DNA from: Streptomyces sp. cg36
GTDB lineage: Bacteria > Actinomycetota > Actinomycetes > Streptomycetales > Streptomycetaceae
NCBI RefSeq assembly: GCF_041080675.1
Contig: NZ_CP163520.1
Coordinates: forward strand, 1,798,001-1,862,000
Reading direction: 5' to 3'
DNA length: 64,000 bases
Shown: positions 8,732-18,531 of the stretch, in pieces
Layout: each line of letters begins with the position of its first letter
Position numbering within the stretch: position 1 is the first letter of the stretch
The notes under the pieces: model-generated
Seen by the model: only the letters and a program-made list of their open reading frames with translations
Told to the model about the DNA's origin: nothing
Database searches by the model: none
Position numbers and translations under genes: made by a program

Positions 8732-9280
8732 TCACGCTCCGACCAGCTCCACCAGGGCCTTGACCGTGTTCCAGTTGCGCGAGGTGGCGTCGACGCCCTT
8801 GAGGACGGCGGGCCGCGACAGCGCCTCGGCCAGTTTGGACCTGCCGAGCCCGTCCGGCGCGTACAGGTACAGGACCCGGTCGCCCAGCCGGAACTCCTCG
8901 GGCAGGAACCCCTCTGCCCCGATCCCGGCGAACCGCGCGGCCGTCACCGGCGCGGAGAAGAAGGTGGCGTGCAGCTGCTTGCCCTCCAGCTGGTCGGCCG
9001 GGAAGGGGCAGGCGTCGGCGACGGCCCGCAGATAGGCGCCGTCCCGCACCATGCAGGCCACGGAGAAGCCGAAGTGCGCCTCGATCGCCCGCTCCAGATC
9101 GGCCGCGAGCGCGTCCGGGTCGTCCGACTCACTGGCGAACACGGCGTTGCCGCTGTTGAGATGGGTCCGTACGGCGCCGTGGCCGAGGTCGGTGAGGAGC
9201 GTCCGCAACTCGGCCATCGGCACCTTCTTGGCGCCGCCCACATTGATCCCGCGCAGCAGAGCGGCGTACGTCGTCGTCAT
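8732..9280 (-). CDS. DUF1697 family protein
   Basis: 182-residue protein beginning [20 protein letters not shown], the hallmark start of DUF1697. The family usually continues with a NSGNAVF segment, present here as [14 protein letters not shown]. The function is unknown in the family; the fold is related to small alpha/beta proteins. The ATG at 9280 is preferred over the GTG two codons upstream. It stands alone, separated from the upstream protease by a hairpin terminator. Confidence 0.88.
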   Translation of the reverse strand: MTTTYAALLRGINVGGAKKVPMAELRTLLTDLGHGAVRTHLNSGNAVFASESDDPDALAADLERAIEAHFGFSVACMVRDGAYLRAVADACPFPADQLEGKQLHATFFSAPVTAARFAGIGAEGFLPEEFRLGDRVLYLYAPDGLGRSKLAEALSRPAVLKGVDATSRNWNTVKALVELVGA

Positions 9281-9296
9281 GCGCACACCCTAGGAC

Positions 9297-9331
9297 GGCT
9301 CCCGTGCCTCGTGGGGGATGGCACGGGAGCC
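9297..9331 (-). terminator. Hairpin terminator after the subtilase gene
   Basis: Perfect 12-bp arms (GGCTCCCGTGCC and its complement) with an 11-base loop. It begins 26 bases downstream of the protease stop on the minus strand and upstream of the DUF1697 start. Confidence 0.7.
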
Positions 9332-9356
9332 GCCGGTCACACCGGTGGGGGTGGGG

Positions 9357-10562
<1,206 letters not shown>

Positions 10563-10974
10563 GAAGAGGGGTCTCCTCGTCGGTTTTTGTGGGGGGTTGA
10601 GCGACCGGACGCAAAGCTTCCGGGGCTGGTCCAAGACCCTTGCTGATTGACGGGCGCAGATCAAGGGCTCCACGCAGCTGTGACTTATGCAACAAGGTTG
10701 TCTAATAAAAATCCGGCCACGCCTGGTCAACCGGGCTTCTGTGCAGGCTTGGTGGATGCGCCGTAACGACCCGAGGGCGCGGCTTCCCGATCAATCGGCT
10801 TTACGTGTAAGGGGCTTGAATCCAACTTGTAGGGGATGCCCCCACATCGCAGGGAGTAGATACCGGAGCCCCGGTTCACCGGCGAGCACGAGGAGACGGC
10901 TTGATCCAGCCCCTAGCGTCGTACTCGGGATGGCGGCGCCGGGCCGCCACCGCTTTCCAGGGGAGCCGCTCGTC
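10563..10974. other. Intergenic region between divergent subtilase and MMPL genes
   Basis: 412 bases without a gene. It holds the probable protease promoter and an unusually AT-rich stretch at about 10684-10713 with the interrupted palindrome CAAC-AAG-GTTG at 10690-10700. The last part before 10974 contains the MMPL leader with AGGGGAG at 10959-10965. Confidence 0.6.
10636..10664 (-). promoter_or_regulatory. Possible sigma-70 (HrdB-like) promoter of the subtilase gene
   Basis: On the minus strand TTGATC (10659-10664) and AAGGGT (10636-10641) are separated by 17 bases. This predicts a leader of about 65 bases before the ATG at 10562. The -10 box departs from TAnnnT, so confidence is modest. 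Confidence 0.4.
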
Positions 10975-13245
10975 ATGGTCAATGGGGTCGCAAGGGTGCG
11001 CGGTGTCGCCGCGCGGGCCGGCGGGTGGAGCGCCCGGCACCGCTGGGCGGCGGTGGTGATCTGGGTCCTGTTCGTCGTCCTGGCCATGGGCATCGGCTCG
11101 GCGGCCGGCCGCATCGACGTCAAGGACGGCGCCCTGCCCGGCGAGGTCGGCCGGGCCCAGCAGATCATCGACGACGCCGGACTCAAGGAGCCCGCGGGCG
11201 AGACCGTCTTCGTCCAGGCCACCGACGGCTCGACCAAGGCGACCGACCCGGCCTTCCGGTCCGCGGTGAACGATGTGATCAAGGCGGTCGACGGCACCGG
11301 CGAGGTCACCAAGGTCACCTCGCCGTACACCGCCAAGACCCTTTCCCGGGACGGCCGCAGCGCGCTCATCCAGTTCGACGTGCGCGGCGACTCCGACACC
11401 GCGCCCGACCGGATCGCCCCGGTGCTCGACGCGGTGAAGAAGGTGCAGGCGGAGCACAAGGGGCTGCGGATCGAGGAGATCGGCAGCGCCAGCATGGGCA
11501 AGACCTTCAAGGACGCCTTCGGCGACGACTTCAAGAAGGCGGAGTACTCCGCGGTCCCCGTCGCCCTCGGCATCCTGCTGATCGCGTTCGGCGCCCTCGT
11601 CGCCGCCCTGCTGCCGGTGGCGCTCGCCCTCACCGCGATCATCGCGACCATGGGCCTGATGGCCATCGTCAGCCACGTCCAGGCGATGAGCGACACCGCC
11701 AACTCCGTGATGCTGCTGGTCGGTCTCGCCGTCGGCGTCGACTACTGCCTGTTCTACCTGCGCCGCGAACGCGAGGAGCGCGAGGCCGGGCGCGACGCCC
11801 AGACCGCCCTGCGCATCGCCGCCGCCACCAGCGGCCGGGCCATCATCGTCTCCGGCGTCACCGTCTGCGTGGCCATGGCGGGCATGCTCTTCACCGGGCT
11901 CGCCGAGTTCGAGGCGATGGGCCTGGCGTCCCTGATGGTCGTCGCGGTCGCCATGGTCGGCTCGGTGACCGTGCTGCCCGCGCTGCTCTCGCTGCTCGGC
12001 GAGCGCGTCGAGAAGGGGCGGCTGCCGTTCCTCAACCGCGTCAAGCGCGGCAAGCGCAACCGCGGCGGCGAGAGCCGCGTCTGGCGCGCCGTCCTCGGCG
12101 CCGTACTGCGCCGCCCCAAGGCCGCACTCGTGATCGCGGCGGGCGCGCTCATCGCGATAGCCCTGCCCGCCGTCGGCATGCACACCCAGAACCTCACGCT
12201 GGACCAGGAGTTCGGCGACTCACTGCCCATCGTCGGCACCTACGACCGCGTCAACCAGACCTTCCCCGGCGGCGCCAGCCCCGCCAACGTCGTCATCAAG
12301 GCGACCGACATCAACGCGCCGCAGGTGAAGCAGGCCATCACCGACTTCCGTACGCAGGCGATCAGCCGGGGCGCCTCGGACGGCCCGATCAAGGTCACTC
12401 TGCACAGCGCCGAGAACGTGGCGGTCGTCGACGTGCCGCTGATCGGCGGCTCCGACCAGAAGAAGGCGGAGAAGAGCCTCGACCTGCTGCGCGACCACAT
12501 CCGGCCGGACACGCTGGGCAAGGTGAGCGGTCTCGACGCGCCGATCACCGGTCAGGTCGCCGGCTCCAAGGACTTCAACGCCCGGATCGTCGGCGCGGTG
12601 ACCCCGGTCTTCGCCTTCGTGGTGGTCTTCGCCTTCCTGCTGATGCTGCTCTGCTTCCGCTCGCTGACCATCGCGATCACCGCGATCGTCCTCAACCTGC
12701 TCTCGGTGGGCGCCGCTTACGGCGTACTGACCGCCGTCTTCCAGCACGGCTGGGGCGCCTCGCTGGTGGGCGCCGCGGGCGTCGGCGCGATCGTCTCCTG
12801 GCTGCCGCTGTTCCTGTTCGTGATCCTGTTCGGCCTCTCGATGGACTACCACGTGTTCGTGGTCTCGCGGATCCGGGAGGCCCGCCTCCAGGGCCGCTCG
12901 ACCCGCGACGCGATCCAGCACGGCGTGGTGACCACGGCCGGTGTCGTGACGAGCGCGGCGGTCATCATGGTCGCGGTGTTCGCCATCTTCGGAACGCTGT
13001 CGATGCAGTCCATGAAGCAGATGGGCGTGGGCCTGGCCACCGCCGTCCTGATCGACGCCACCGTCATCCGCGGCGTGCTGCTCCCGGCCGTGATGGCCCT
13101 GCTCGACGAGCGCAACTGGTACCTGCCGAAGTGGCTGCGCTGGCTCCCCGACATGACCCACGACGAGTCGGCCGCGGCCGTCGCGCACCCCACCGCCGCC
13201 CCGCACCACGGCGACGGCGACCGCGACCGGGCGCTCCACGTCTGA
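10975..13245 (+). CDS. MMPL/RND family transporter
   Basis: 756-residue large membrane protein of the MMPL type. It has an N-terminal helix (HRWAAVVIWVLFVVLAMGIG), a first extracytoplasmic loop with RIDVKDGALPGEVGRAQQI, a bundle of five helices, a second helix and loop, and a second five-helix bundle containing LFGLSMDYHVFVVSRIREA, the conserved proton-relay region. MMPL proteins export lipids, siderophores or antibiotics by proton antiport. The start is ATG 10975 with AGGGGAG nine bases upstream. No adjacent regulator is present, so the substrate cannot be inferred. Confidence 0.93.
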   Translation: MVNGVARVRGVAARAGGWSARHRWAAVVIWVLFVVLAMGIGSAAGRIDVKDGALPGEVGRAQQIIDDAGLKEPAGETVFVQATDGSTKATDPAFRSAVNDVIKAVDGTGEVTKVTSPYTAKTLSRDGRSALIQFDVRGDSDTAPDRIAPVLDAVKKVQAEHKGLRIEEIGSASMGKTFKDAFGDDFKKAEYSAVPVALGILLIAFGALVAALLPVALALTAIIATMGLMAIVSHVQAMSDTANSVMLLVGLAVGVDYCLFYLRREREEREAGRDAQTALRIAAATSGRAIIVSGVTVCVAMAGMLFTGLAEFEAMGLASLMVVAVAMVGSVTVLPALLSLLGERVEKGRLPFLNRVKRGKRNRGGESRVWRAVLGAVLRRPKAALVIAAGALIAIALPAVGMHTQNLTLDQEFGDSLPIVGTYDRVNQTFPGGASPANVVIKATDINAPQVKQAITDFRTQAISRGASDGPIKVTLHSAENVAVVDVPLIGGSDQKKAEKSLDLLRDHIRPDTLGKVSGLDAPITGQVAGSKDFNARIVGAVTPVFAFVVVFAFLLMLLCFRSLTIAITAIVLNLLSVGAAYGVLTAVFQHGWGASLVGAAGVGAIVSWLPLFLFVILFGLSMDYHVFVVSRIREARLQGRSTRDAIQHGVVTTAGVVTSAAVIMVAVFAIFGTLSMQSMKQMGVGLATAVLIDATVIRGVLLPAVMALLDERNWYLPKWLRWLPDMTHDESAAAVAHPTAAPHHGDGDRDRALHV

Positions 13246-13283
13246 CCGCCGTGCCACGGACCCGTCGGGGACGGGAGTAAGAG

Positions 13284-13320
13284 GCGGGGGCCCGGAGATC
13301 ACTGATCTCCGGGCCCCCGC
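13284..13320. terminator. Perfect bidirectional hairpin terminator
   Basis: Two perfect 18-bp arms around a single base (GCGGGGGCCCGGAGATCA and its complement). It lies between the end of the MMPL gene and the end of the convergent sugar-binding protein gene. Confidence 0.8.
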
Positions 13321-13348
13321 TGGTTCGCCCGCTCCCCCTTCCCGCCGC

Positions 13349-14659
13349 TCAGCGCTGGTACCGGACCAGCACCCGGTTCCCCTCCCCCACCAGCCGGTGG
13401 CGCAGCTCGTCCAGGCCGATCGCACCGCTGTAGTACTCCTGGTACGCGGGGGTCGCCACCTTGTCCTTCCACTCCGGGTACCCCCGCACGGACTGCGCGG
13501 GCGCCGGCCGCAGCTCCCGCGCCAGTGCGGCCCCGGTCGCCCAGCCGTACCGCGCGGTGCGCAGGGCCGGGTCCTTGAGCGCGCCCGTCCCGGTCGGCAG
13601 CATCCAGTCGCCCTCGGCGAGGCGGACCATGTTGGGCGGGCGCAGCAGGAAGGCGATGAACTCGGCCGCCTCCCTCTTGTGCGCGCTGTCCCGGGCGATC
13701 GACAGGGTCTGCGGGCTGACGCCCTGGTCGAGTCCCGCGCTCCCGGCCGGGGCGGGCAGCACGGTCCACTCGAACCCCTTGGGCGCCTGCTGGACGATCT
13801 GCTGCCGGTAGGAGAAGCCCAGCGGGACCATCGCGTACCGGCCGCCGAAGAATCCCGGGAGCGTGTCGGACCCGCCCATGCCCAGGGTGGTGCGCGCCGC
13901 GCTCCGGTCGGCGTTCACCTGGTCGTGGACGGTCTCCGGAACGACGGCGTCGCCCGCGTCGAACGCCAGCCGCACCGTGCCGTCCGCCCCTCGGTGGAAC
14001 AGCTCTCCGCCCGCCGAGAGCCCCAGGTTGAGCGTGAGCGAGACCGGCTCCCGCAGCGGCCAGCCGATTCCGTACCTCCCCTTCGCCGTCAGCTTCTTGG
14101 TGACCTCCCGGAACTCCGGCCAGCTCCAGGGCCGTTCGGGCGTCGGTATCCGCACCCCCGACGCCTTGAGGAGCCGGGAGTTGGCGATCAGGACCCTCGG
14201 CTCCTGGAGGAACGGCACCCCGTACACCCCCGCGCCGAACGTCGCCGTCCGCCAGCTCCGCGCCGGGATGTCCGCCTTCAGCGCGGCGGGCAGCAGCGCG
14301 CGCAGATCGGCGAGATCGCCGCCGTGGGCGAAGTCGGCGAGGTCGTCGGTGGCGTCATGGATGACATCGGGCGCCTCGCCGCCCTCGAAGGCGGTGAGCA
14401 GCTGGTCGTGGACGGTGTCCCAACTGCCCTGTACGTACTGGACCCGCACTGCGGGATGGGTTCTGTTCCACTCCTTCACCAGCTCCTTGGTGGCCGCCAC
14501 GGACTCCTTCTGCCAGGCCAGCGACTGGAATCTGAGCGTGACGATCCCATCAGCCGCCGAGCCGCCGCCCGAGCAGCCCGACAGGAGGGCGAGCAGCAGC
14601 GCCCACACCGCCACCGCCGCGGCCGGTCTCGGGGCGGGGGCCGACCGGCGCCCGCCCAT
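13349..14659 (-). CDS. Carbohydrate ABC transporter substrate-binding lipoprotein
   Basis: 436-residue extracellular solute-binding protein of family 1. The signal is of lipoprotein type, with lipobox LLSGC and Cys29. The mature part opens VTLRFQSLAWQKESVAATKELVKEWN and contains VQYVQGSWDTVHDQLLTAFEGGEAPDVI-like sugar-binding segments. The start ATG overlaps the stop of the upstream permease gene by one base (ATGA type), so this is the last gene of a three-gene operon. No ATPase is encoded; streptomycete sugar importers usually share the MsiK ATPase. The sugar is not evident. Confidence 0.9.
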   Translation of the reverse strand: MGGRRSAPAPRPAAAVAVWALLLALLSGCSGGGSAADGIVTLRFQSLAWQKESVAATKELVKEWNRTHPAVRVQYVQGSWDTVHDQLLTAFEGGEAPDVIHDATDDLADFAHGGDLADLRALLPAALKADIPARSWRTATFGAGVYGVPFLQEPRVLIANSRLLKASGVRIPTPERPWSWPEFREVTKKLTAKGRYGIGWPLREPVSLTLNLGLSAGGELFHRGADGTVRLAFDAGDAVVPETVHDQVNADRSAARTTLGMGGSDTLPGFFGGRYAMVPLGFSYRQQIVQQAPKGFEWTVLPAPAGSAGLDQGVSPQTLSIARDSAHKREAAEFIAFLLRPPNMVRLAEGDWMLPTGTGALKDPALRTARYGWATGAALARELRPAPAQSVRGYPEWKDKVATPAYQEYYSGAIGLDELRHRLVGEGNRVLVRYQR

Positions 14660-15498
14660 CAGCTCTTCACCGCCCCGGCGAGCATCCCGCCGGTGATCCG
14701 CCGCTGGATGACGGCGAACACGGCGAGCGAGGGCAGGGTGGCGAGGAAGGCGGCTGCCGCCAGCGGGCCGAGGTCGGCGGCCCCCTCCGCGCCGAGGAAG
14801 TGCGTGAGGACGACCGGCAGGGTCTGTTTCTGCGGTGTCTTCAGCAGAACGAGCGCGAAGAAGAATTCGTTCCACGCGGTGATGAAGGCGAAGAGCCAGG
14901 TGGCCACCAGCCCGGGGGCGAGCAGCGGCGCGGTCACCGACACCAGGGTGCGCAGCCGCCCGGCCCCGTCGACGGCCGCGGCCTCCTCCAGCTCGCGGGG
15001 CACCGCCCGGACGTACCCGATCAGCATCCACAGCGCGAAGGGCAGCGCCCACACCACGTACACCAGCACCAGTCCCGCCAGCGAGTCGATCAGATGGAGG
15101 TCCTTGAGGACCAGGAACAGCGGGATGACGACGAGCACGAACGGGAACGCTTGGCTGACGACCACCCAGCCGGTCGCCGCCGTCGCCAGCCGCCCCTTGC
15201 GCCGCGCGATCGCATAGGCCAGAGGGGTGGCGACGAGCACCGCGATCAGGGCCGCCGAGACCGCGGCGAGCAGGCTGTTGAGCCCGGCCCGCAGCAGCGG
15301 CTGCTCGTCGAACGCCTGCCGGAAGTTGTCGAGGGTGGGGTGCCTGGGGAGCCAGGTCGGATGGAGCGAGCCCAGTTCGCGCGCCGGTTTGAAGGCGGTG
15401 GAGACCAGCCACAGGAACGGGAACGCCAGGAAGACCAGATAGCCGAGCAGCGCCAGATACTGCCCGGCGCGGCCGACCGGGCCGGTACGGGACCTCAT
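14659..15498 (-). CDS. Carbohydrate ABC transporter permease (MalG type)
   Basis: 279-residue inner-membrane permease with six helices. The first is in YLALLGYLVFLAFPFLWLVSTAFKP. The EAA loop appears as ELEEAAAVDGAGRLRTLVSVTAPLLAPGL, which docks on the ATPase. It overlaps the preceding permease by four bases and the binding-protein gene by one, a tightly coupled operon. Confidence 0.92.
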   Translation of the reverse strand: MRSRTGPVGRAGQYLALLGYLVFLAFPFLWLVSTAFKPARELGSLHPTWLPRHPTLDNFRQAFDEQPLLRAGLNSLLAAVSAALIAVLVATPLAYAIARRKGRLATAATGWVVVSQAFPFVLVVIPLFLVLKDLHLIDSLAGLVLVYVVWALPFALWMLIGYVRAVPRELEEAAAVDGAGRLRTLVSVTAPLLAPGLVATWLFAFITAWNEFFFALVLLKTPQKQTLPVVLTHFLGAEGAADLGPLAAAAFLATLPSLAVFAVIQRRITGGMLAGAVKS

Positions 15499-16460
15499 CC
15501 GTCCTCACCCCCGCGCAGCCGGGCCACCAGGTGGAACGCCAGGAACACCGAGACCACCGCGACCATCACGCACCCCATCGCCGCCGCGTAGCCGAACTGG
15601 CCGTAGCGGAACGCCTCTTCGTACGCGAACAGCATGGGCAGCCGGGTCCGCCCGCCCGGCCCTCCGTTGGTCAGCACGTAGACCAGGGCGAACGCGTTGA
15701 AGTTCCAGATGAAGTTGAGCGCGGTGATCGCGAGCGCGACGGGTCTGAGCGCGGGCCAGGTCACCGCGCGGAACCGGCGCCAGGCCCCGGCCCCGTCCAT
15801 CGCGGCGGCCTCGTGGAGTTCGTGCGGGGTGTTCTGGAGGCCGGCGAGCAGCGCCACCGTCGTCTGCGGCAGGCCCGCCCAGACCCCGACGACGATCACG
15901 GCGGGCAGGGCGCTGCCCAGTCCGGTCAGCCAGTCCCGGCCGTCCCCGAGCCCGACGTCCCGGATCGTCTCGTTGAGCATGCCCGCGTCCGGGTGGTAGA
16001 CGAGCCGCCACATGATGCCGACGACCACCTCGGGCATCGCCCACGGCACGATCGCGAGCGCCCGGGCCAGCCAGCGCAGCCGCAGGTCCTGGTTGAGCAG
16101 CAGCGCGAGGCCGAGGGCGAGCAGGAACTGGGGCACGGTCACCCCGACCGCCCAGAGCAGGCCGATCCGGAACGACTCCCAGAAGAGGGTGTCGTGCAGC
16201 AGGTCCCGGAAGTTGAGCAGCCCGGTCCACCGGGTGGGCGCGGTGCGGCCCGCCTGGGAGTCGGTGAAGGCCAGGGCGATGCCGTAGAGCAGCGGTCCGA
16301 CGCTCAGCAGGAGGATCGGGATCAGCGCGGGCAGGACCAGGAGCCAGGCGCCGCGGTCCGCGGGCGGACCGGCCCGGCCGCCGGTCACGCCGTCGGGCCG
16401 CCCGCCGGAGCCGCCTCCGAACCGCCTGCCCGACCGCGCCCTCGCGGTCGTCAATGTCAT
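15495..16460 (-). CDS. Carbohydrate ABC transporter permease (MalF type)
   Basis: 321-residue permease, first gene of the sugar importer operon. A polar glycine-rich N-terminus of about 40 residues precedes the first helix WLLVLPALIPILLLSVGPLL. The EAA loop reads ELHEAAAMDGAGAWRRFRAVTWPAL. ATG 16460 is preferred because AAGGGG stands six bases upstream; an in-frame TTG two codons earlier is the alternative. The divergent promoter region holds two 13-bp direct repeats. Confidence 0.92.
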   Translation of the reverse strand: MTLTTARARSGRRFGGGSGGRPDGVTGGRAGPPADRGAWLLVLPALIPILLLSVGPLLYGIALAFTDSQAGRTAPTRWTGLLNFRDLLHDTLFWESFRIGLLWAVGVTVPQFLLALGLALLLNQDLRLRWLARALAIVPWAMPEVVVGIMWRLVYHPDAGMLNETIRDVGLGDGRDWLTGLGSALPAVIVVGVWAGLPQTTVALLAGLQNTPHELHEAAAMDGAGAWRRFRAVTWPALRPVALAITALNFIWNFNAFALVYVLTNGGPGGRTRLPMLFAYEEAFRYGQFGYAAAMGCVMVAVVSVFLAFHLVARLRGGEDG

Positions 16461-16525
16461 TTTCAACCCCTTTGCCAGGATTGCCGAATGACCCCCGTCA
16501 TCGTGCTGACGGTCCGTCCGTTCGT

Positions 16526-16558
16526 CAAGACGACCTGCCCCTCACCAAGACGACCTGC
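16526..16558. repeat. Two 13-bp direct repeats in the divergent sugar-importer promoter region
   Basis: CAAGACGACCTGC occurs at 16526-16538 and again at 16546-16558, exactly 20 bp apart, two helical turns. The pair lies between the sugar importer operon and the phosphotransferase gene, a position suited to a regulator binding as a tandem dimer. No regulator gene is adjacent. Confidence 0.5.
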
Positions 16559-16605
16559 GAAAATGCGAGACTTGACCGGCACGCGACGATCACCGGGAGC
16601 GAACA

Positions 16606-17517
16606 GTGGACGAGGCACGGGCGCGCGAGGTACTGACCTCGGCGGGGTACGCCGAAGGGACCGGCGCCGGGGCGCGGACCGCGGCCGGGGCCCCGGGCAC
16701 CGCCCGCGCCGAGCTGCTCGCCCTCGGCGAGAACGCCGTCTTCGCCGTCGGCGATCTGGTGGTCAAGGTCGGCCGTGACGCCACCGAGCACCCCGAGCTC
16801 CTGACCCGCGCCGAACGCGAGGTGGCCATCGCCGGGTGGCTGGCCGGGGCCGGTGTCCCGGCGGTGCGGGCGGCCGTGCCCGCGCCCCGGCTGGTGGACG
16901 GCCACCCGGTGACGGTCTGGCACCGGCTGCCCGAAAGCGTCCGCCCCGCCGGTCCCGGCGACCTCGCCGAGGTGCTGCGGCTCGTCCACGCCCTGCCCGC
17001 CCCGCCGTTCGCGCTGGCGCCGCGCGAGCTGCTGGGCGGGGTGGAGCGCTGGCTGCGGCTGGCCGGGGACGCGATCGACCCCGCCGACGCCGCCTTCCTG
17101 CGCGCCCGCCGGGACGGCTTCGCCGAGGCCGCCGCCGCGCTCACCCCGCATCTGCCGCCGGGCCCGATCCACGGCGACGCGCTGCCGCGCAACGTCCACG
17201 TCGGGCCCGAGGGGCCGGTCCTGGTCGACCTGGAGACCTTCTCCGCCGACTTCCGGGAGCACGACCTCGTGGTCATGGCCCTCTCCCGGGACCGCTACGG
17301 GCTGCCCGCCGAGCAGTACGACACGTTCACCGACGCGTACGGATGGGACGTGCGGGAGTGGGACGGGTGCGCGGTGCTGCGCGGCGCCCGGGAGACGGCC
17401 AGCTGTGCCTGGGTCGCCCAGCACGCACCGGCCAACCCGAAGGCGCTCGACGAGTTCCGCCGCCGGGTGGCCTCGCTGCGGGACGGGGATCCCGAGGTCC
17501 GCTGGTACCCCTTCTGA
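16606..17517 (+). CDS. Aminoglycoside phosphotransferase (APH) family protein
   Basis: 303-residue kinase-like protein of the APH/choline kinase family. The N-lobe contains AVGDLVVKVGRDA, with the ATP-binding lysine, and RAEREVAIAGWLAGAGVPAV. The catalytic loop is GPIHGDALPRNVHV, with the Asp after HG, and the metal-binding loop LVDLETFSADFREHDLVV follows. The start is GTG 16606. Such chromosomal APH homologues in streptomycetes rarely confer resistance and phosphorylate unknown small molecules. It is divergent from the sugar importer operon. Confidence 0.85.
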   Translation: MDEARAREVLTSAGYAEGTGAGARTAAGAPGTARAELLALGENAVFAVGDLVVKVGRDATEHPELLTRAEREVAIAGWLAGAGVPAVRAAVPAPRLVDGHPVTVWHRLPESVRPAGPGDLAEVLRLVHALPAPPFALAPRELLGGVERWLRLAGDAIDPADAAFLRARRDGFAEAAAALTPHLPPGPIHGDALPRNVHVGPEGPVLVDLETFSADFREHDLVVMALSRDRYGLPAEQYDTFTDAYGWDVREWDGCAVLRGARETASCAWVAQHAPANPKALDEFRRRVASLRDGDPEVRWYPF

Positions 17518-17592
17518 CCGCGTGGCCCGCGGCTGCCGGGACCCCGGCCGGTGGCCGCGCCGACCACGCCCGCCCCGCCATGCGCTTCCCGG

Positions 17593-17622
17593 CGGCGCCC
17601 GGCCGACCGGCGCCCGGCCGAC
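17593..17622. repeat. Tandem 15-bp duplication in a convergent intergenic region
   Basis: CGGCGCCCGGCCGAC occurs twice head to tail between the phosphotransferase and exonuclease gene ends. It is probably replication slippage in GC-rich sequence. Confidence 0.6.
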
Positions 17623-17719
17623 CGGGGCCAGGCCGGCGGATCCGGTCGTCGTCGAAGTGGCCGTGCCGTGCGGTGCCGGTGAGCACCCCGTGTCCCGGAC
17701 AAGACCCGCCGGACGGGCC

Positions 17720-18442
17720 CTAGCTCCGGGCCGCCGCCGGCTCCCGTATGGGCCAGGCCGGGTCGACCGTCGCGTCCGGTGTGCCCTTGCCGCGCAGGAA
17801 GCGCTGGAAGTCGGCGGCCCACTGCGCGTACCACTCGATCTGGCGCGTGTGGAGGTCCTCCGGGAGCAGCCGGGCCACCTGCGGGTGGCGGTCGGCTATG
17901 GCCACCGCCACCCGGACCGCCGCCAGCGCGTCCGCGCCCGCCTCGTGGGCGCCGTCGAGCACCACTCCGTACTCCACGCAGACCGCTTCCAGGGTCCGCT
18001 TGCCCTTGCGGTAGCGGTCGACGGCGCGGTCGATCGTGTACGGGTCGACGACCGGGCCCGCCGCCGCTCCGCCCATCCGCTCGGTGAGCGAGGGCAGGCC
18101 GTGCCGTCGGAGCTCGGCGGCGAGCAGCGAGAGGTCGAAGGCCGCGTTGTAGGCGACGACCGGGACGCCCTGGGCCCAGTAGCCCGTGAGGGTCTCCGCT
18201 ATCTCGTCGGCGACCTCGCGCACCGGGCGGCCCTCCGAAGCCGCCCGCTCGGTGCTGATGCCGTGGATCGCCGACGCCTGGGCCGGGATCCGGATGCCGG
18301 GGTCCGCCAGCCAGTTCCGCGTGCGGACCGGCTCGCCGTCGCGGACGCCGACGACCGCGGCCGTCACGATCCGCGCCTCCAGCGGGTCCGTCCCGGTCGT
18401 CTCCAGGTCGAATCCGACCAGCGGTGCTCGGTGCCACCCCAT
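17720..18442 (-). CDS. 3'-5' exonuclease of the DnaQ/RNase T (DEDDh) family
   Basis: 240-residue exonuclease-fold protein. Exo I is VGFDLETTGTDP (Asp and Glu), Exo II is PVVAYNAAFDLSLL, and Exo III is HEAGADALAAVRV with the catalytic His and Asp. It is the free-standing DnaQ-like form common in streptomycetes. The start ATG at 18442 has GGGAGGG on the minus strand just upstream. It could act in DNA repair or RNA trimming; the sequence does not decide. Confidence 0.9.
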   Translation of the reverse strand: MGWHRAPLVGFDLETTGTDPLEARIVTAAVVGVRDGEPVRTRNWLADPGIRIPAQASAIHGISTERAASEGRPVREVADEIAETLTGYWAQGVPVVAYNAAFDLSLLAAELRRHGLPSLTERMGGAAAGPVVDPYTIDRAVDRYRKGKRTLEAVCVEYGVVLDGAHEAGADALAAVRVAVAIADRHPQVARLLPEDLHTRQIEWYAQWAADFQRFLRGKGTPDATVDPAWPIREPAAARS

Positions 18443-18531
18443 CTTGGCCCTCCCTTGTGGTGCTCTCCCCCAGTTGACGACCAGCCTCGCACGCACCACT
18501 GACAACGGGTCCCGGGCCGCCCGGCGACCGG

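Noticed and set aside
16606..17517. Aminoglycoside resistance gene
   Set aside because: The fold is APH-like, but chromosomal homologues in streptomycetes are mostly of unknown substrate, and no resistance context exists here.
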